Source: Isosphaera sp. (lineage in GTDB: Bacteria > Planctomycetota > Planctomycetia > Gemmatales > Gemmataceae). Taken from it: a stretch of DNA of 42,780 nucleotides. The stretch is taken from the NCBI GenBank assembly GCA_013822345.1, contig PNKH01000071.1:1-42780 (forward strand). Reading direction: 5' to 3'. The notes under the pieces were generated by a model. It saw only the letters and a list, made by a program, of their open reading frames with translations. It made no database searches and had not been told where the DNA came from. This document shows positions 31,327 to 39,459 of this stretch, in pieces. The stretch's first letter is position 1. Every line of letters begins with the position of its first letter. Both the position numbers and the translations under genes were made by a program.

Positions 31327-31962
31327 ATGACCCCGACCGACCCGGCCGTCGCCGCCCCGCCGAAGCTGATGACGGTGGACGAGTACTGGGACTTCGTCAA
31401 CCGGCCCGAGAACATGGACCGGCTGTTCGAACTCCGCCGCGGGAGGGTGGTCGAGATGCCCCGCCCGAAGAAGCCCCACGGGGTCGTCGCCGGGAACATC
31501 GCCCGGGTCGTCGGGAACTACTCCTTCGCCGTCGGCCGGGGGTACGTCCTGTCGAACGACACCGGGGTAGTGCTGGAGGAGAACCCCGGCACGGTCGTCG
31601 GCCCGGACGTGGCCTACTGCGTCGACGCGAACACCTACGACGACGTGGAGCCGAAGTGGGTCGAGGCCGACCGGCCGCCGGTCCTGACGGTCGAGGTGCT
31701 ATCCCCGACCGACAAGACGAGCGAGGTGAACGAGAAGATCGCCGACTACCTCCGGGCCGGGGTGAAGGTCGTCTGGCTCGCCGACCCGGAGACGAAAACC
31801 GTGACCGTGTACCGCCCGAACCACCACCACGTCGTCCTCAAGCCGGCCGACGACCTGACCGGCGACCCGGAGCTGCCGGGCTTCTCGTGCAAGGTCGGCG
31901 ACTTCTTCCTCCTGCCCGGCGATCGACCAGCGCCGCCCCCGCAGCCGCCGGCCGCGCCGTAA
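31327..31962 (+). CDS. Uma2-family PD-(D/E)xK endonuclease-like protein (211 aa)
   Basis: Uma2/DUF820 fold: MTVDEYWDFVNRPENMDRLFELRRGRVVEM at the N terminus, core strands VGPDVAYC (Asp about 97) and PPVLTVEVLSPTDKTSEVNEKIADYLRAGVKVVWLADP, where Glu and the following Lys complete the PD-(D/E)xK-like site. The C terminus is a proline-rich tail (PAPPPQPPAAP). The family is strongly expanded in Planctomycetes and Cyanobacteria; no biological role is established. A GTG lies at 31321, but AGGAGG spacing fits the ATG at 31327. Sits 22 bases after the ROK gene and 9 before trpF; the spacing suggests one transcript. No toxin/antitoxin partner is visible. Confidence 0.88.
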   Translation: MTPTDPAVAAPPKLMTVDEYWDFVNRPENMDRLFELRRGRVVEMPRPKKPHGVVAGNIARVVGNYSFAVGRGYVLSNDTGVVLEENPGTVVGPDVAYCVDANTYDDVEPKWVEADRPPVLTVEVLSPTDKTSEVNEKIADYLRAGVKVVWLADPETKTVTVYRPNHHHVVLKPADDLTGDPELPGFSCKVGDFFLLPGDRPAPPPQPPAAP

Positions 31963-31971
31963 ACTGCCGGC

Positions 31972-32616
31972 ATGGTCCGCGTCAAGATCTGCGGCGTCAC
32001 CACCCCGGACGACGCCCGCCGCGCCGCCGACGCCGGGGCCGACGCCGTCGGGCTGAACTTCTACCCCCGCTCGCCCCGGCACGTCACCCCCTCACAGGCC
32101 GCCGCCGTCGTCCGCGCCCTCCCGCCGTTCACCGCCCCGGTCGGCGTGTTCGTCGGCACGCCGGTCCGCCAGGTCTGCGCCGTCGCCTTCCAACTCGGCC
32201 TCCGCGCCGTCCAGACCTACGACGACCAACCGCCGGACGAAGACCCGTTCCCGTTCGCCCACGTCCCCGCGTTCCGCGTCAAGGACGCCGCCGGCCTCGA
32301 CCACGTCCGCCGGTTCGTCGCGGCCGCCACCGCCGCCGGCCGGCCGCCCGCCGCGGTGCTCATCGACTCGCACGTCGAGGGACAACTGGGTGGGACCGGG
32401 CGCGTCGCCCCGTGGCACCTGCTGGACGGGTTCGACCCCGGGGCGCCTATCATCCTGGCAGGCGGACTCACCCCCGAGAACGTCGCGGCGGCGGTCGCGG
32501 CCGTCCGCCCGTGGGGCGTCGACGTGGCCAGCGGGGTCGAGTCCGCCCCCGGCCGGAAGGACCCGGACCGGGTGGCCCGGTTCGTGGCCGCCGCCCGGGC
32601 GGGCGAATCGTGTTGA
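31972..32616 (+). CDS. trpF: Phosphoribosylanthranilate isomerase
   Basis: Converts N-(5'-phosphoribosyl)anthranilate to CdRP, step 3 of tryptophan synthesis. TIM-barrel landmarks: catalytic Cys in VKICGVTTPDDA (Cys7), GLNFYPRSPRHV, and the Asp of VLIDSHVEGQLGGTGRVAPW (about 125), plus the phosphate loop IILAGGLTPENV and GVDVASGVE. Length 214, normal. No other trp gene lies in the window, so the pathway is dispersed. The ATG has no strong ribosome-binding site, but the protein starts exactly at the first barrel strand. A promoter for the next gene overlaps its stop. Confidence 0.95.
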   Translation: MVRVKICGVTTPDDARRAADAGADAVGLNFYPRSPRHVTPSQAAAVVRALPPFTAPVGVFVGTPVRQVCAVAFQLGLRAVQTYDDQPPDEDPFPFAHVPAFRVKDAAGLDHVRRFVAAATAAGRPPAAVLIDSHVEGQLGGTGRVAPWHLLDGFDPGAPIILAGGLTPENVAAAVAAVRPWGVDVASGVESAPGRKDPDRVARFVAAARAGESC

Positions 32617-32640
32617 GCACCCCCGAACCGTCCTTACAAT
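32613..32640 (+). promoter_or_regulatory. Sigma70-like promoter overlapping the trpF stop
   Basis: TTGAGC (32613-32618), 16-base spacer, TACAAT (32635-32640). Start about 50 bases before the ROK ATG. The -35 contains the trpF TGA. Confidence 0.55.
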
Positions 32641-32696
32641 AGCCGGCGCCGGCCGGGCTTCGTCCGACCACGCCCGGCGTCCCCACGGGTAGGCGT

Positions 32697-33668
32697 ATGA
32701 GCGCCGGATACTGGCTGGGCGTCGACCTCGGCGGGACGAAGATCCTGTCCGGGCTGTTCGACGACGACCTGAAGCTGCTCGCCCGGTCCAAGCACCCGAC
32801 CGCCGCCGAGGGCGGGCCGGCCGCGGTGTTCGGCCGCGTCGTCCAGGGGGTGGAGGCGGTCCTCCGGGAGGCGAACGTCGACCCGGCCCTGGTCCGCGGG
32901 ATGGGGGTCGGGATCCCCGGGCAGGTCGTCACCGGGACGACCCGGATCCGGTTCGCCCCGAACCTGGACTGGCGGGACGTCGACCTCGGCCCGCTCCTGC
33001 CGGCCGCCTGGCGGTGGCCGCTGGCGGTCGAGAACGACGTCCGGATGGGGACCTACGGGGAGTTCGCCCACGGGGCCGCCCGCGGGGCCCGGCACGTCCT
33101 CGGGGTGTTCGTCGGGACCGGGGTCGGGGGCGGGCTGATCCTCAACGGCGAGCTGTTCTCCGGGTTCAACGGGAACGCCGGGGAGATCGGCCACCTGGTG
33201 GTGAACTGGCGGCAGGGGACGGAGCTGGAGGGGGTGGCCGGGCGGAAGCACATGATGAAGCGGGCGAAGGAGATCCTGGACGACGCCCCGAAGCGGGTGC
33301 GGAAGGAGTGGAAGGGGGTCGACCTCGGGGCGGTCCGCAGCTCGCAGCTCGCCGAGTACTACCAGAAGGACGACCCGGTCGCGGTCCAGCTCGTCGACGA
33401 CGCCGCCCGGGCGCTGGGGGCGGCGGTCGGCGGGGTGGTGAACTTCCTCAGCCCCGAGGTGGTGGTGATCGGCGGCGGGGTGACCGGGGCGCTCGGGGAG
33501 TCGTTCATCGAGCGGATCTGGGAGATCGCCCAGCGGTACACCCTGCCCGGGGCGGCGGCCGGGGTGCGGTGCGTCCCGGCCGCCCTCGGGGACGACTCCG
33601 GGATCGTCGGGTGCGCAGCCTACGCCAAGGCCCACCCCCCGGCCCTGGCCGCGGCCGAAGTGGCCTGA
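32697..33668 (+). CDS. ROK-family kinase-like protein, second copy (323 aa)
   Basis: Same fold as the protein at 30336-31304 but only distantly similar: GVDLGGTK (about 8-15), GVGIPGQV, catalytic VENDVRMG (Asp about 112), VGTGVGGGLILNG, GNAGEIGHLVV, and VVVIGGGVTGAL. The zinc-binding Cys motif is again absent: NWRQGTELEGVAGRK occupies that position. Probably phosphorylates a hexose or amino sugar in the cytoplasm; substrate not determined. A promoter lies about 50 bases upstream. Followed after 27 bases by the HisN-like phosphatase and then a PhyH gene, likely one transcript. Confidence 0.9.
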   Translation: MSAGYWLGVDLGGTKILSGLFDDDLKLLARSKHPTAAEGGPAAVFGRVVQGVEAVLREANVDPALVRGMGVGIPGQVVTGTTRIRFAPNLDWRDVDLGPLLPAAWRWPLAVENDVRMGTYGEFAHGAARGARHVLGVFVGTGVGGGLILNGELFSGFNGNAGEIGHLVVNWRQGTELEGVAGRKHMMKRAKEILDDAPKRVRKEWKGVDLGAVRSSQLAEYYQKDDPVAVQLVDDAARALGAAVGGVVNFLSPEVVVIGGGVTGALGESFIERIWEIAQRYTLPGAAAGVRCVPAALGDDSGIVGCAAYAKAHPPALAAAEVA

Positions 33669-33695
33669 CCCCCGACGCCCGCCGAGAGACCCCGC

Positions 33696-34469
33696 ATGAA
33701 CGCCGACTGGCGCACCCGGTACGACCTGGCCGTCGACGCCGCCCGGAAGGCCGGCGACCTCGCCCGCACCTACTACGACTCCACCTTCGCGGTCGAGCAC
33801 AAGGCCGACAACAGCCCGGTCACGATCGCGGACAAGCGGGCCGAGGAGCTGATCCGGGCGGCGGTCGCGAAGGCGTTCCCGCAGGACGGGTTCCTCGGCG
33901 AGGAGTTCGGCGACCAGCCGGGGACCAGCGGGTTCCGCTGGGTCATCGACCCGATCGACGGGACCAAGTCGTTCATCCGCCACGTCCCGGTCTGGGCCAC
34001 GCTCGTCGGGCTGGAGTACAAGGGCGAGCAGATCGGCGGGGTGGTGTACGTCCCGGTGTTCGGGATGACGTACCGGGCGCTCCGCGGGGACGGGGCGTTC
34101 GTGAACGACCGGCCGGTGCGGGTGTCGGGGGTGAGCCGCCTGGCCGACGCCCTGCTGTGTTACTCCAGCATCAACTGGTTCACGAAGCACGGCCGGGAGA
34201 GGGCGTTCCTGGAGCTGTGCGGGCGGACCGCCCGGCAGCGCGGGTACGGCGACTTCTACGGGTTCGTGCTGGTCGCCGAGGGGGCGGCGGACGTGATGGT
34301 CGAGCACGGGGTGAACCCGTGGGACGTGGCCGCCACCAAGGCGATCGTGGAGGAGGCCGGCGGCCGGTTCACCGACTGGGACGACACCCCGACCGTCCAC
34401 CGCCCGGACGTGCTGGCCACCAACGGTCAGGTCCACGCCGAGGCGCTGGCGATCCTCCGGTCCGCCTGA
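33696..34469 (+). CDS. hisN: Inositol-monophosphatase-family phosphatase, histidinol-phosphatase-like (257 aa)
   Basis: Mg2+-dependent phosphatase of the IMPase family. Metal-site residues are visible: Glu pair in GFLGEEFG (about 65-72), DPIDGTKSF (about 88-96), and the Asp of NPWDVAATKAI. The segments RWVIDPIDGTKSFIRHVPVWATLVGLE and GDFYGFVLVAEGAADVMVEHGVNPWD match HisN-type histidinol phosphatases more than SuhB-type IMPases. It may therefore complete histidine synthesis; the assignment is by similarity pattern only. The ATG at 33696 is preceded by GAGAG. Lies 9 bases before the PhyH gene. Confidence 0.85.
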   Translation: MNADWRTRYDLAVDAARKAGDLARTYYDSTFAVEHKADNSPVTIADKRAEELIRAAVAKAFPQDGFLGEEFGDQPGTSGFRWVIDPIDGTKSFIRHVPVWATLVGLEYKGEQIGGVVYVPVFGMTYRALRGDGAFVNDRPVRVSGVSRLADALLCYSSINWFTKHGRERAFLELCGRTARQRGYGDFYGFVLVAEGAADVMVEHGVNPWDVAATKAIVEEAGGRFTDWDDTPTVHRPDVLATNGQVHAEALAILRSA

Positions 34470-34478
34470 GGCCGTGAC

Positions 34479-35279
34479 ATGCCCGCCGGCGAGCCCGCCC
34501 CGCGCCCGCACTACGACCGCCTCCCGACGTACCACCCGGCCGACGTGGACGGGACGGCCGCGGCGCTGGACGAGGACGGGTTCGCCCTGATCCCCGAAGT
34601 CCTCACGCTCGACGAGGTGGCCGCCTGCCGGGCGAGGATCGACGCCCTCCGGCCGCTCCCGTGGGACTTCACCGGCCCGACCGACCACTACAAGAACGTC
34701 TTCAACCGCGACCCGTTCTGGCTGCCGTACCTCGACCGGCCGGGCGTGGTCGACCTGGCGGAGGCGGTCCTCGGGGAGAACTGCCACGTCATCGGCCAGA
34801 CGGCGTGGCGGAGCCACCCGGACCACCGCGGCGTCGGCCTGCACCTCGACTACCTGCCGATGACGTGGCCGGAGCCCGGGGTGCCGGACGGGGTGCGGGT
34901 GCCGGTGTTCCTGGCGACCGCCCACGTCTACCTCAGCCCGCAGCCGGCCGAACTCTGCCCGACCCACGTCATCCCGGGGAGCCACCGGGCGGGCCGCAGG
35001 CCGGCCCGGTGGGAGACCCACTGGCGGGGCCGGGCGCCGCAGCCGGTCCTGTGCGGCGCCGGGGACGTGCTGTTCTTCCGCAGCGACCTGTGGCACAGCG
35101 GGAGCGACAACCGCACCGACCAGACCCGGTACCTGCTGCAGGTCCATTACGGGAGGCGGGAGATGGCCCAGCACTTCGCCCCGTTCCTGGCCTGGCGGTT
35201 CGACCCCGCGGTACTGGCCGCGTGCAACCCGCGGCAGCTCCGGCTCCTCGGCGACCACCCCCAGGGGGCGTACGACTGA
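34479..35279 (+). CDS. Phytanoyl-CoA dioxygenase (PhyH) family protein (266 aa)
   Basis: A non-heme Fe(II)/2-oxoglutarate oxygenase of the PhyH family. The metal triad is visible as His-x-Asp in GLHLDYLPM (His about 127, Asp 129) and a distal His in SDLWHSGSDN (about 207), with Arg further on in QTRYLLQVHYG for 2-oxoglutarate. The N-terminal part (DEDGFALIPEVLTLDEVAACRARIDAL) is the standard family start. Substrate cannot be predicted. Cytoplasmic. Directly follows the HisN-like gene by 9 bases with GAGG in front of the ATG, likely co-transcribed. Confidence 0.9.
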   Translation: MPAGEPAPRPHYDRLPTYHPADVDGTAAALDEDGFALIPEVLTLDEVAACRARIDALRPLPWDFTGPTDHYKNVFNRDPFWLPYLDRPGVVDLAEAVLGENCHVIGQTAWRSHPDHRGVGLHLDYLPMTWPEPGVPDGVRVPVFLATAHVYLSPQPAELCPTHVIPGSHRAGRRPARWETHWRGRAPQPVLCGAGDVLFFRSDLWHSGSDNRTDQTRYLLQVHYGRREMAQHFAPFLAWRFDPAVLAACNPRQLRLLGDHPQGAYD

Positions 35280-35399
35280 GAGACCGGTCCGACAGGCTCT
35301 TCCTGTCGTGTCGCCGGGCCGCCACGGAGGGCGGCCCGGCGACGCGATCCCAATCCGCTTCCGGAACGGTCGGGGACGGCCCGGAGTAACGACCGGGAG

Positions 35400-35430
35400 T
35401 TGCCGACCGGACACCGGTGCGGAGAATAAT
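35400..35430 (+). promoter_or_regulatory. Possible promoter of the cupredoxin-like gene
   Basis: TTGCCG (35400-35405) and an A/T-rich box AATAAT (35425-35430), spacer 19 bases, longer than ideal. The AGAATAATAC patch stands out in otherwise GC-rich sequence 55 bases before the GTG start. Confidence 0.35.
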
Positions 35431-35484
35431 ACTCGGTCGCCCCCGCAACCCGCCCGCAACCCTCCCACCCGCGGAGTTCCAACC

Positions 35485-36264
35485 GTGAAGCGTGTCCGGT
35501 TCCTCCTCCTCGCGGCGGCCGCCGCCGCCACCTCGGCCGCGTCCGCCGCCGACTGGGTCACCGTGAAGGGCCAGGTCGTGTTCCCGGCCGGGAAGGACAT
35601 CCCGAAGCGAGACCCGCTGAACGTCACCCAGGACAAGGACCACTGTAAGGCGAAGGGCGAGATCCTCGACGAGGCGGTGGTCGTCAACCCGAAGAACCGC
35701 GGGGTCAAGAACGTGGTCGTCTGGCTCCGCCCGGCGGACAAGGACCCGAAGAGCAAGTTCGCCCCCGAGCAGATCCACCCGGACGACGCCAAGCGGAAGG
35801 GCGCCGAGGTGGTGATCGACCAGCCGCAGTGCATGTTCGAGCCGCGGATCTCGGTGGCCCGGCCGGGCGACACCCTGGTGGTGAAGAACTCGGCCCCGGT
35901 CGCCCACAACTTCTTCTGGAGCAGCGGGAGCAACGGCGAGTACAACGTGACGGTGCCGAAGATGGAGCAGTGGAAGATGCCGCAGGCGATCGCCGCCGAG
36001 GGCCCGCCGATCCAGTACAAGTGCACCATCCACGGGTGGATGACCGGGTACGTCCGGGTGTTCGAGCACCCGTACTACGCGGTCACCGACGCGGACGGGA
36101 AGTTCGAGATCAAGAACGCCCCGGCCGGGAAGTTCAGCATCGTGTACTGGCACGAGAACGGGTTCCGCGGCGGGGCCGCCGGGCGGTTCGGCGAGGAGGT
36201 CGAGCTGAAGGGCCCGGCGACCGAGCTGAAGCCGACCGAGTTCGACATCAGCCCGAAGAAGTGA
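35485..36264 (+). CDS. Secreted cupredoxin-like copper-binding protein (259 aa)
   Basis: Signal peptide (MKRVRFLLLAAAAAATSAASA). Residues about 120-195 form a cupredoxin-type beta barrel: the type 1 copper ligands would be His in APVAHNFFW, and Cys/His/Met in the loop YKCTIHGWM (C-x2-H-x2-M). An N-terminal half (VKGQVVFPAGKDIP) and a C-terminal segment (VTDADGKFEIKNAPAGKFSIVYWHENGFRGG) resemble carboxypeptidase-regulatory-like beta domains. Likely a periplasmic electron-transfer or copper protein; family members occur across Planctomycetes. The GTG at 35485 has GGAG 9 bases upstream; the earlier frame is not supported. Confidence 0.87.
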   Translation: MKRVRFLLLAAAAAATSAASAADWVTVKGQVVFPAGKDIPKRDPLNVTQDKDHCKAKGEILDEAVVVNPKNRGVKNVVVWLRPADKDPKSKFAPEQIHPDDAKRKGAEVVIDQPQCMFEPRISVARPGDTLVVKNSAPVAHNFFWSSGSNGEYNVTVPKMEQWKMPQAIAAEGPPIQYKCTIHGWMTGYVRVFEHPYYAVTDADGKFEIKNAPAGKFSIVYWHENGFRGGAAGRFGEEVELKGPATELKPTEFDISPKK

Positions 36265-36274
36265 CAACCACCCC

Positions 36275-36360
36275 CGTTTAGCCGCGACGCGGAGTCTGCG
36301 GAGCGGAGCGCGGCGGATGCCTCGCGCTCCGCTCCGCAGACTCCGCGTCGCGGCTAAACG
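36275..36360. repeat. 38-bp perfect inverted repeat; supplies the pyrG stop codon
   Basis: Arms 36275-36312 and 36323-36360 with a 10-base loop, between the convergent cupredoxin and pyrG genes. The pyrG TAG (complement of 36354-36356) lies in the arm, so the last codons of pyrG are repeat sequence. Related solo arm at 30297-30330. Confidence 0.82.
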
Positions 36361-38003
36361 GTGACCCGCTCGCCCCGCCCCCGCGCCTCGTCCTTCCGCT
36401 CCCGCCGGCACCGCAGGCTCGCCCCGACGAAGTCCCGGAACAGCGGGTGCGGCTGGGTCGGCTTCGACCGGAACTCCGGGTGGCACTGCACCGCCACGAA
36501 CCACGGGTGGCCCGGCAGCTCGACCGCCTCCACCAGGTTCCCGTCCGGGCTCGTCCCGGACACCACCAGCCCCCGGGCCGCGAGCCGCTCCCGGTAGTGG
36601 TTGTTCACCTCGTACCGGTGCCGGTGGCGCTCGCTCACCACGTCTACCCCGTACGCCTGCCGGGCCTTCGTCCCGGGGAGCAGGTGGCACGGGCTCGCCC
36701 CGAGCCGCTGCGTCCCGCCCAGGTCGGTCACCGCCTGCTGCTCCTCCAGCAGGCACACCACCGGGTGCGGGGTCTCCATGTCGAACTCGGTGCTGTTCGC
36801 CCCGGCCAGCCCGGCCACGTTCCGGGCGAACTCGATCGTCGCGCACTGCAGCCCGAGGCAGATGCCGAAGAACGGCAGCCCGGTCTCCCGGGCGAACCGG
36901 ACGGCGTCGATCTTCCCCTCCACCCCGCGGCGGTCGAACCCGCCCGGGACGAGCAGCCCGTCCACCCCGGCCAGCAACTTCTCCGCCCCCTCAACCGCCA
37001 GCTTCTCCGAGTCGATCCGCACCACCCGCACCCGGGCGTGGTGGTGCACCCCGGCGTGGTCCAGGGCCTCGTACACGCTCTTGTACGCGTCCCGGTGCTT
37101 CACGTACTTCCCGACGAACCCGACCGTCACCTCGTGGGCCGGGTTCTTCAACCGGTCCACCAGCCGCCGCCAGTCGTCGATCTGGAGCGGCTTCGGCAGG
37201 GCCAGCCCGAGCTTGTCGGCGATCAGCTCCTCGACCTTCCGGTCGGCGAACCCGAGCGGCACCTCGTAGACGCTCACCTCCTTGTCCTTCTCCTCGATCA
37301 CCGCCCGCCGCTCGACGTTGCAGAACTGGGCGATCTTCTCGCAGTCCCCCTCCGGGATCTCCCGCTCGGTCCGGCAGACCAGCACGTCCGGCTGGATGCC
37401 GATCTTCCGCAACTCCTGGACGCTGTGCTGGGTCGGCTTGGTCTTCAGCTCGCCGGCCGCCTTCAGGTACGGGACCAGGGTGAGGTGGACGAACAGGCAG
37501 TTGTGCCGGCCGGCGTCCAGGGCGAACTGGCGGATCGCCTCGTAGTACGGCATCCCCTCGATGTCGCCGACCGTCCCGCCGATCTCGGTCAGGACCACGT
37601 CGACCCCGGGGACGGCGAGCCGGCGGATGCACCCCTTGATCTCGTCGGTGACGTGCGGGATGACCTGGACGGTCTTGCCGCGGTAGTCCCCGCGCCGCTC
37701 CTTCTCGATCACCGACAGGTAGATCTTCCCGGTGGTGTAGTTGCTGTCCCGGTTCACCGGGGCGTCGGTGAACCGCTCGTAGTGCCCGAGGTCCAGGTCG
37801 GTCTCGGCCCCGTCGTCCAGGACGTACACCTCCCCGTGCTGGTACGGGCTCATGGTGCCGGGGTCGACGTTCAGGTACGGGTCGAGCTTCTGGATCCGGA
37901 TGGACACCCCGCGCCGCTCCAGCAGCATGGCGATCGAGGCGGTGGTCAGGCCCTTCCCGAGGGAGCTGACGACGCCGCCGGTCACGAAGATGTGCTTGGC
38001 CAT
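36354..38003 (-). CDS. pyrG: CTP synthase
   Basis: Makes CTP from UTP, ATP and glutamine. The synthetase domain starts at once with [18 protein letters not shown] (P-loop 17-20 region), and shows [17 protein letters not shown] and [11 protein letters not shown]. The glutaminase domain carries the nucleophile Cys in [11 protein letters not shown] (about 390) and the His/Glu pair near the C terminus ([12 protein letters not shown]). Length 549, normal. Cytoplasmic. The frame stays open upstream to 38930, but the ATG at 38003 is the family start. Follows kdsB, whose substrate is CTP, with its own promoter in the gap. The C terminus (ERVTV) is set by a palindromic repeat. Confidence 0.97.
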   Translation of the reverse strand: MAKHIFVTGGVVSSLGKGLTTASIAMLLERRGVSIRIQKLDPYLNVDPGTMSPYQHGEVYVLDDGAETDLDLGHYERFTDAPVNRDSNYTTGKIYLSVIEKERRGDYRGKTVQVIPHVTDEIKGCIRRLAVPGVDVVLTEIGGTVGDIEGMPYYEAIRQFALDAGRHNCLFVHLTLVPYLKAAGELKTKPTQHSVQELRKIGIQPDVLVCRTEREIPEGDCEKIAQFCNVERRAVIEEKDKEVSVYEVPLGFADRKVEELIADKLGLALPKPLQIDDWRRLVDRLKNPAHEVTVGFVGKYVKHRDAYKSVYEALDHAGVHHHARVRVVRIDSEKLAVEGAEKLLAGVDGLLVPGGFDRRGVEGKIDAVRFARETGLPFFGICLGLQCATIEFARNVAGLAGANSTEFDMETPHPVVCLLEEQQAVTDLGGTQRLGASPCHLLPGTKARQAYGVDVVSERHRHRYEVNNHYRERLAARGLVVSGTSPDGNLVEAVELPGHPWFVAVQCHPEFRSKPTQPHPLFRDFVGASLRCRRERKDEARGRGERVTV

Positions 38004-38046
38004 GTGCGAGTCCTTGCCGCGGGCGGGTCGGTCGGTGCCAGCGGGT

Positions 38047-38075
38047 ACTATATCGCCCGCCGGCGGCCCCACCAA
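38047..38075 (-). promoter_or_regulatory. Promoter of pyrG
   Basis: On the minus strand TTGGTG (38075-38070), 17-base spacer, TATAGT (38052-38047). Start near 38040, about 37 bases before the ATG. The TATA-rich -10 is the only A/T patch in the gap. Confidence 0.6.
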
Positions 38076-38110
38076 CGACGCCCGCCGCCCGGTTCCGCCC
38101 GGCGCCCCGG

Positions 38111-38869
38111 TCACGCCGCCCGGCGCGTCCCCCCGTCCCGGCACGCCCGGACGAAGTCGGCGTAATCGGCCGGGGTGTCCACCCCCCGGTGGGCTTCCGG
38201 GACAACCCCGACGCGGATCGTGCCGCCGGCGCCGAGGACGCGGAGTTGCTCGAGCTTCTCGGATCGTTCGAGCGGGTGGGGCGGGGCGGCCGCCAGGCCC
38301 AGCAGGAACTCCCGGCGGTAGGCGTACACCCCGAGGTGCTGGAGGAACCGGGCCGGCCGTGCCGAGAAGTCCGGTTCCCCGTCGCGCACCATCGGGATCG
38401 GTGACCGGGAAAAGTACAGGGCCCGGCCGGCGTCGTCGCACACCACCTTGACGACGTTCGGGCTGAGGTACGCGTCGCGGTCCCGGAGCGGGGCGGCGAG
38501 GGTGGCCATGTCGGCGGCCTCGTCGGCCATCAGCCCGGCGAGCAGGTCGAGAGCGGCCGGCTCGATCCGGGGCTCGTCGCCTTGGACGTTCAGAATCACG
38601 TCCGCCGCCAGGCCGGCGGCGACCTCGGCGATCCGGTCGGTGCCGGACGGGTGGTCGGCCCGGGTCATGACCGCCCGCCCGCCGAACGACCGGACGGCGT
38701 CGAGGATCCGGGGGTCGTCGGTGGCGACGAGCACCGCGGCGGCGCACCGGGCCTCGGCGGCCCGCTCGTAGACGTGCTGGACGAGGTACTTGCCGGTGTC
38801 GCGGAGGAGCGGCTTGCCGGGGAGCCGGGTGGAGGCGTACCGGGCCGGGATGACGACGGCGACGCGCAT
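38111..38869 (-). CDS. kdsB: 3-deoxy-manno-octulosonate cytidylyltransferase
   Basis: Activates Kdo with CTP to CMP-Kdo for lipid A-core synthesis. Nucleotide-binding motifs: [15 protein letters not shown] (7-21), [11 protein letters not shown] (about 89-99), NVQGDEP with the metal Asp, and [11 protein letters not shown]. Length 252, normal. Its presence implies an LPS-type outer membrane in this organism. The ATG at 38869 has GGAGG 8 bases upstream. It lies between a small HTH gene and pyrG on the same strand; CTP supply and use are thus adjacent. Cytoplasmic. Confidence 0.95.
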   Translation of the reverse strand: MRVAVVIPARYASTRLPGKPLLRDTGKYLVQHVYERAAEARCAAAVLVATDDPRILDAVRSFGGRAVMTRADHPSGTDRIAEVAAGLAADVILNVQGDEPRIEPAALDLLAGLMADEAADMATLAAPLRDRDAYLSPNVVKVVCDDAGRALYFSRSPIPMVRDGEPDFSARPARFLQHLGVYAYRREFLLGLAAAPPHPLERSEKLEQLRVLGAGGTIRVGVVPEAHRGVDTPADYADFVRACRDGGTRRAA

Positions 38870-38961
38870 CGGGCGGACCTCCGTGTCCGGGGGACGCGGG
38901 ATTAGACCCGACGGCAGCGAACAAGGGCAAGGCCGAGTGGCGGACGGGTGCCCGCCGTCGC

Positions 38962-39348
38962 TCACCGCGGCTTGTTCGGGCCGCCGGTGCCGTTCAGGAA
39001 GGAGGTGATCCGCTGCCGGAGCTTGCGGTGGGCGGTGGTGTCCCCGCGGGAGAGTTGCTGCACGTCCCGGAAGTTCAGCCCGGGGTCCGGGAACGGGAGG
39101 CGGGCGAGGGCGTCGTCCAGGGCGACGGCCAGGGCGTACCGGTTGTCGTCCCCGGCGGCGACCTCGATCCCGAGGCCGCGGAGGGCTTCCAGGTCGCGGT
39201 AGAACCCGCGGACATCGAGCTTGAGCCGGCGGACGAGCTGCGGGCGGGTGAGCGGCCCGTCCCCGAGGAGGGTGAGGAGGCGGTACAGGCGCGCGGCCCG
39301 GGGGTTGGTGAGCGCGACCGCCGCGGCCTCCGCCTTCTTCCGCCCCAT
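38962..39348 (-). CDS. Small HTH (DeoR/WYL-N-terminal-like) protein (128 aa)
   Basis: Residues about 17-70 form a winged helix-turn-helix ([55 protein letters not shown]), as at the N terminus of DeoR/WYL-type regulators. The C-terminal WYL sensing domain is absent, and the tail after residue 100 is short and basic. Lysine- and alanine-rich start ([15 protein letters not shown]). The ATG has GGGAGG just upstream. Probably a DNA-binding regulator, perhaps of its own operon; target unknown. First gene before kdsB. Confidence 0.75.
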   Translation of the reverse strand: MGRKKAEAAAVALTNPRAARLYRLLTLLGDGPLTRPQLVRRLKLDVRGFYRDLEALRGLGIEVAAGDDNRYALAVALDDALARLPFPDPGLNFRDVQQLSRGDTTAHRKLRQRITSFLNGTGGPNKPR

Positions 39349-39459
39349 GTCGCCTCCCGTGCACGCCGGTGAGGCTTGATGGTAGCGGCGGGCGGGACGA
39401 AAGCAAGCGGCCGGCGGGCCGAATACCGCGCCCCCGCGGCCGCCTGTGACACCCGGGTG

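Noticed and set aside
31327-31962. Uma2 gene as a toxin-antitoxin or defence module
   Set aside because: No partner gene; lies in a metabolic gene run and the family is expanded in Planctomycetes without shown defence role.
32634-36029. 1131-residue minus-strand ORF
   Set aside because: Antisense to five recognisable genes and of shadow-type composition.
38962-39348. WYL-domain defence regulator
   Set aside because: Only the N-terminal HTH is present, and the neighbours are kdsB and a PQQ propeller, not a defence system.
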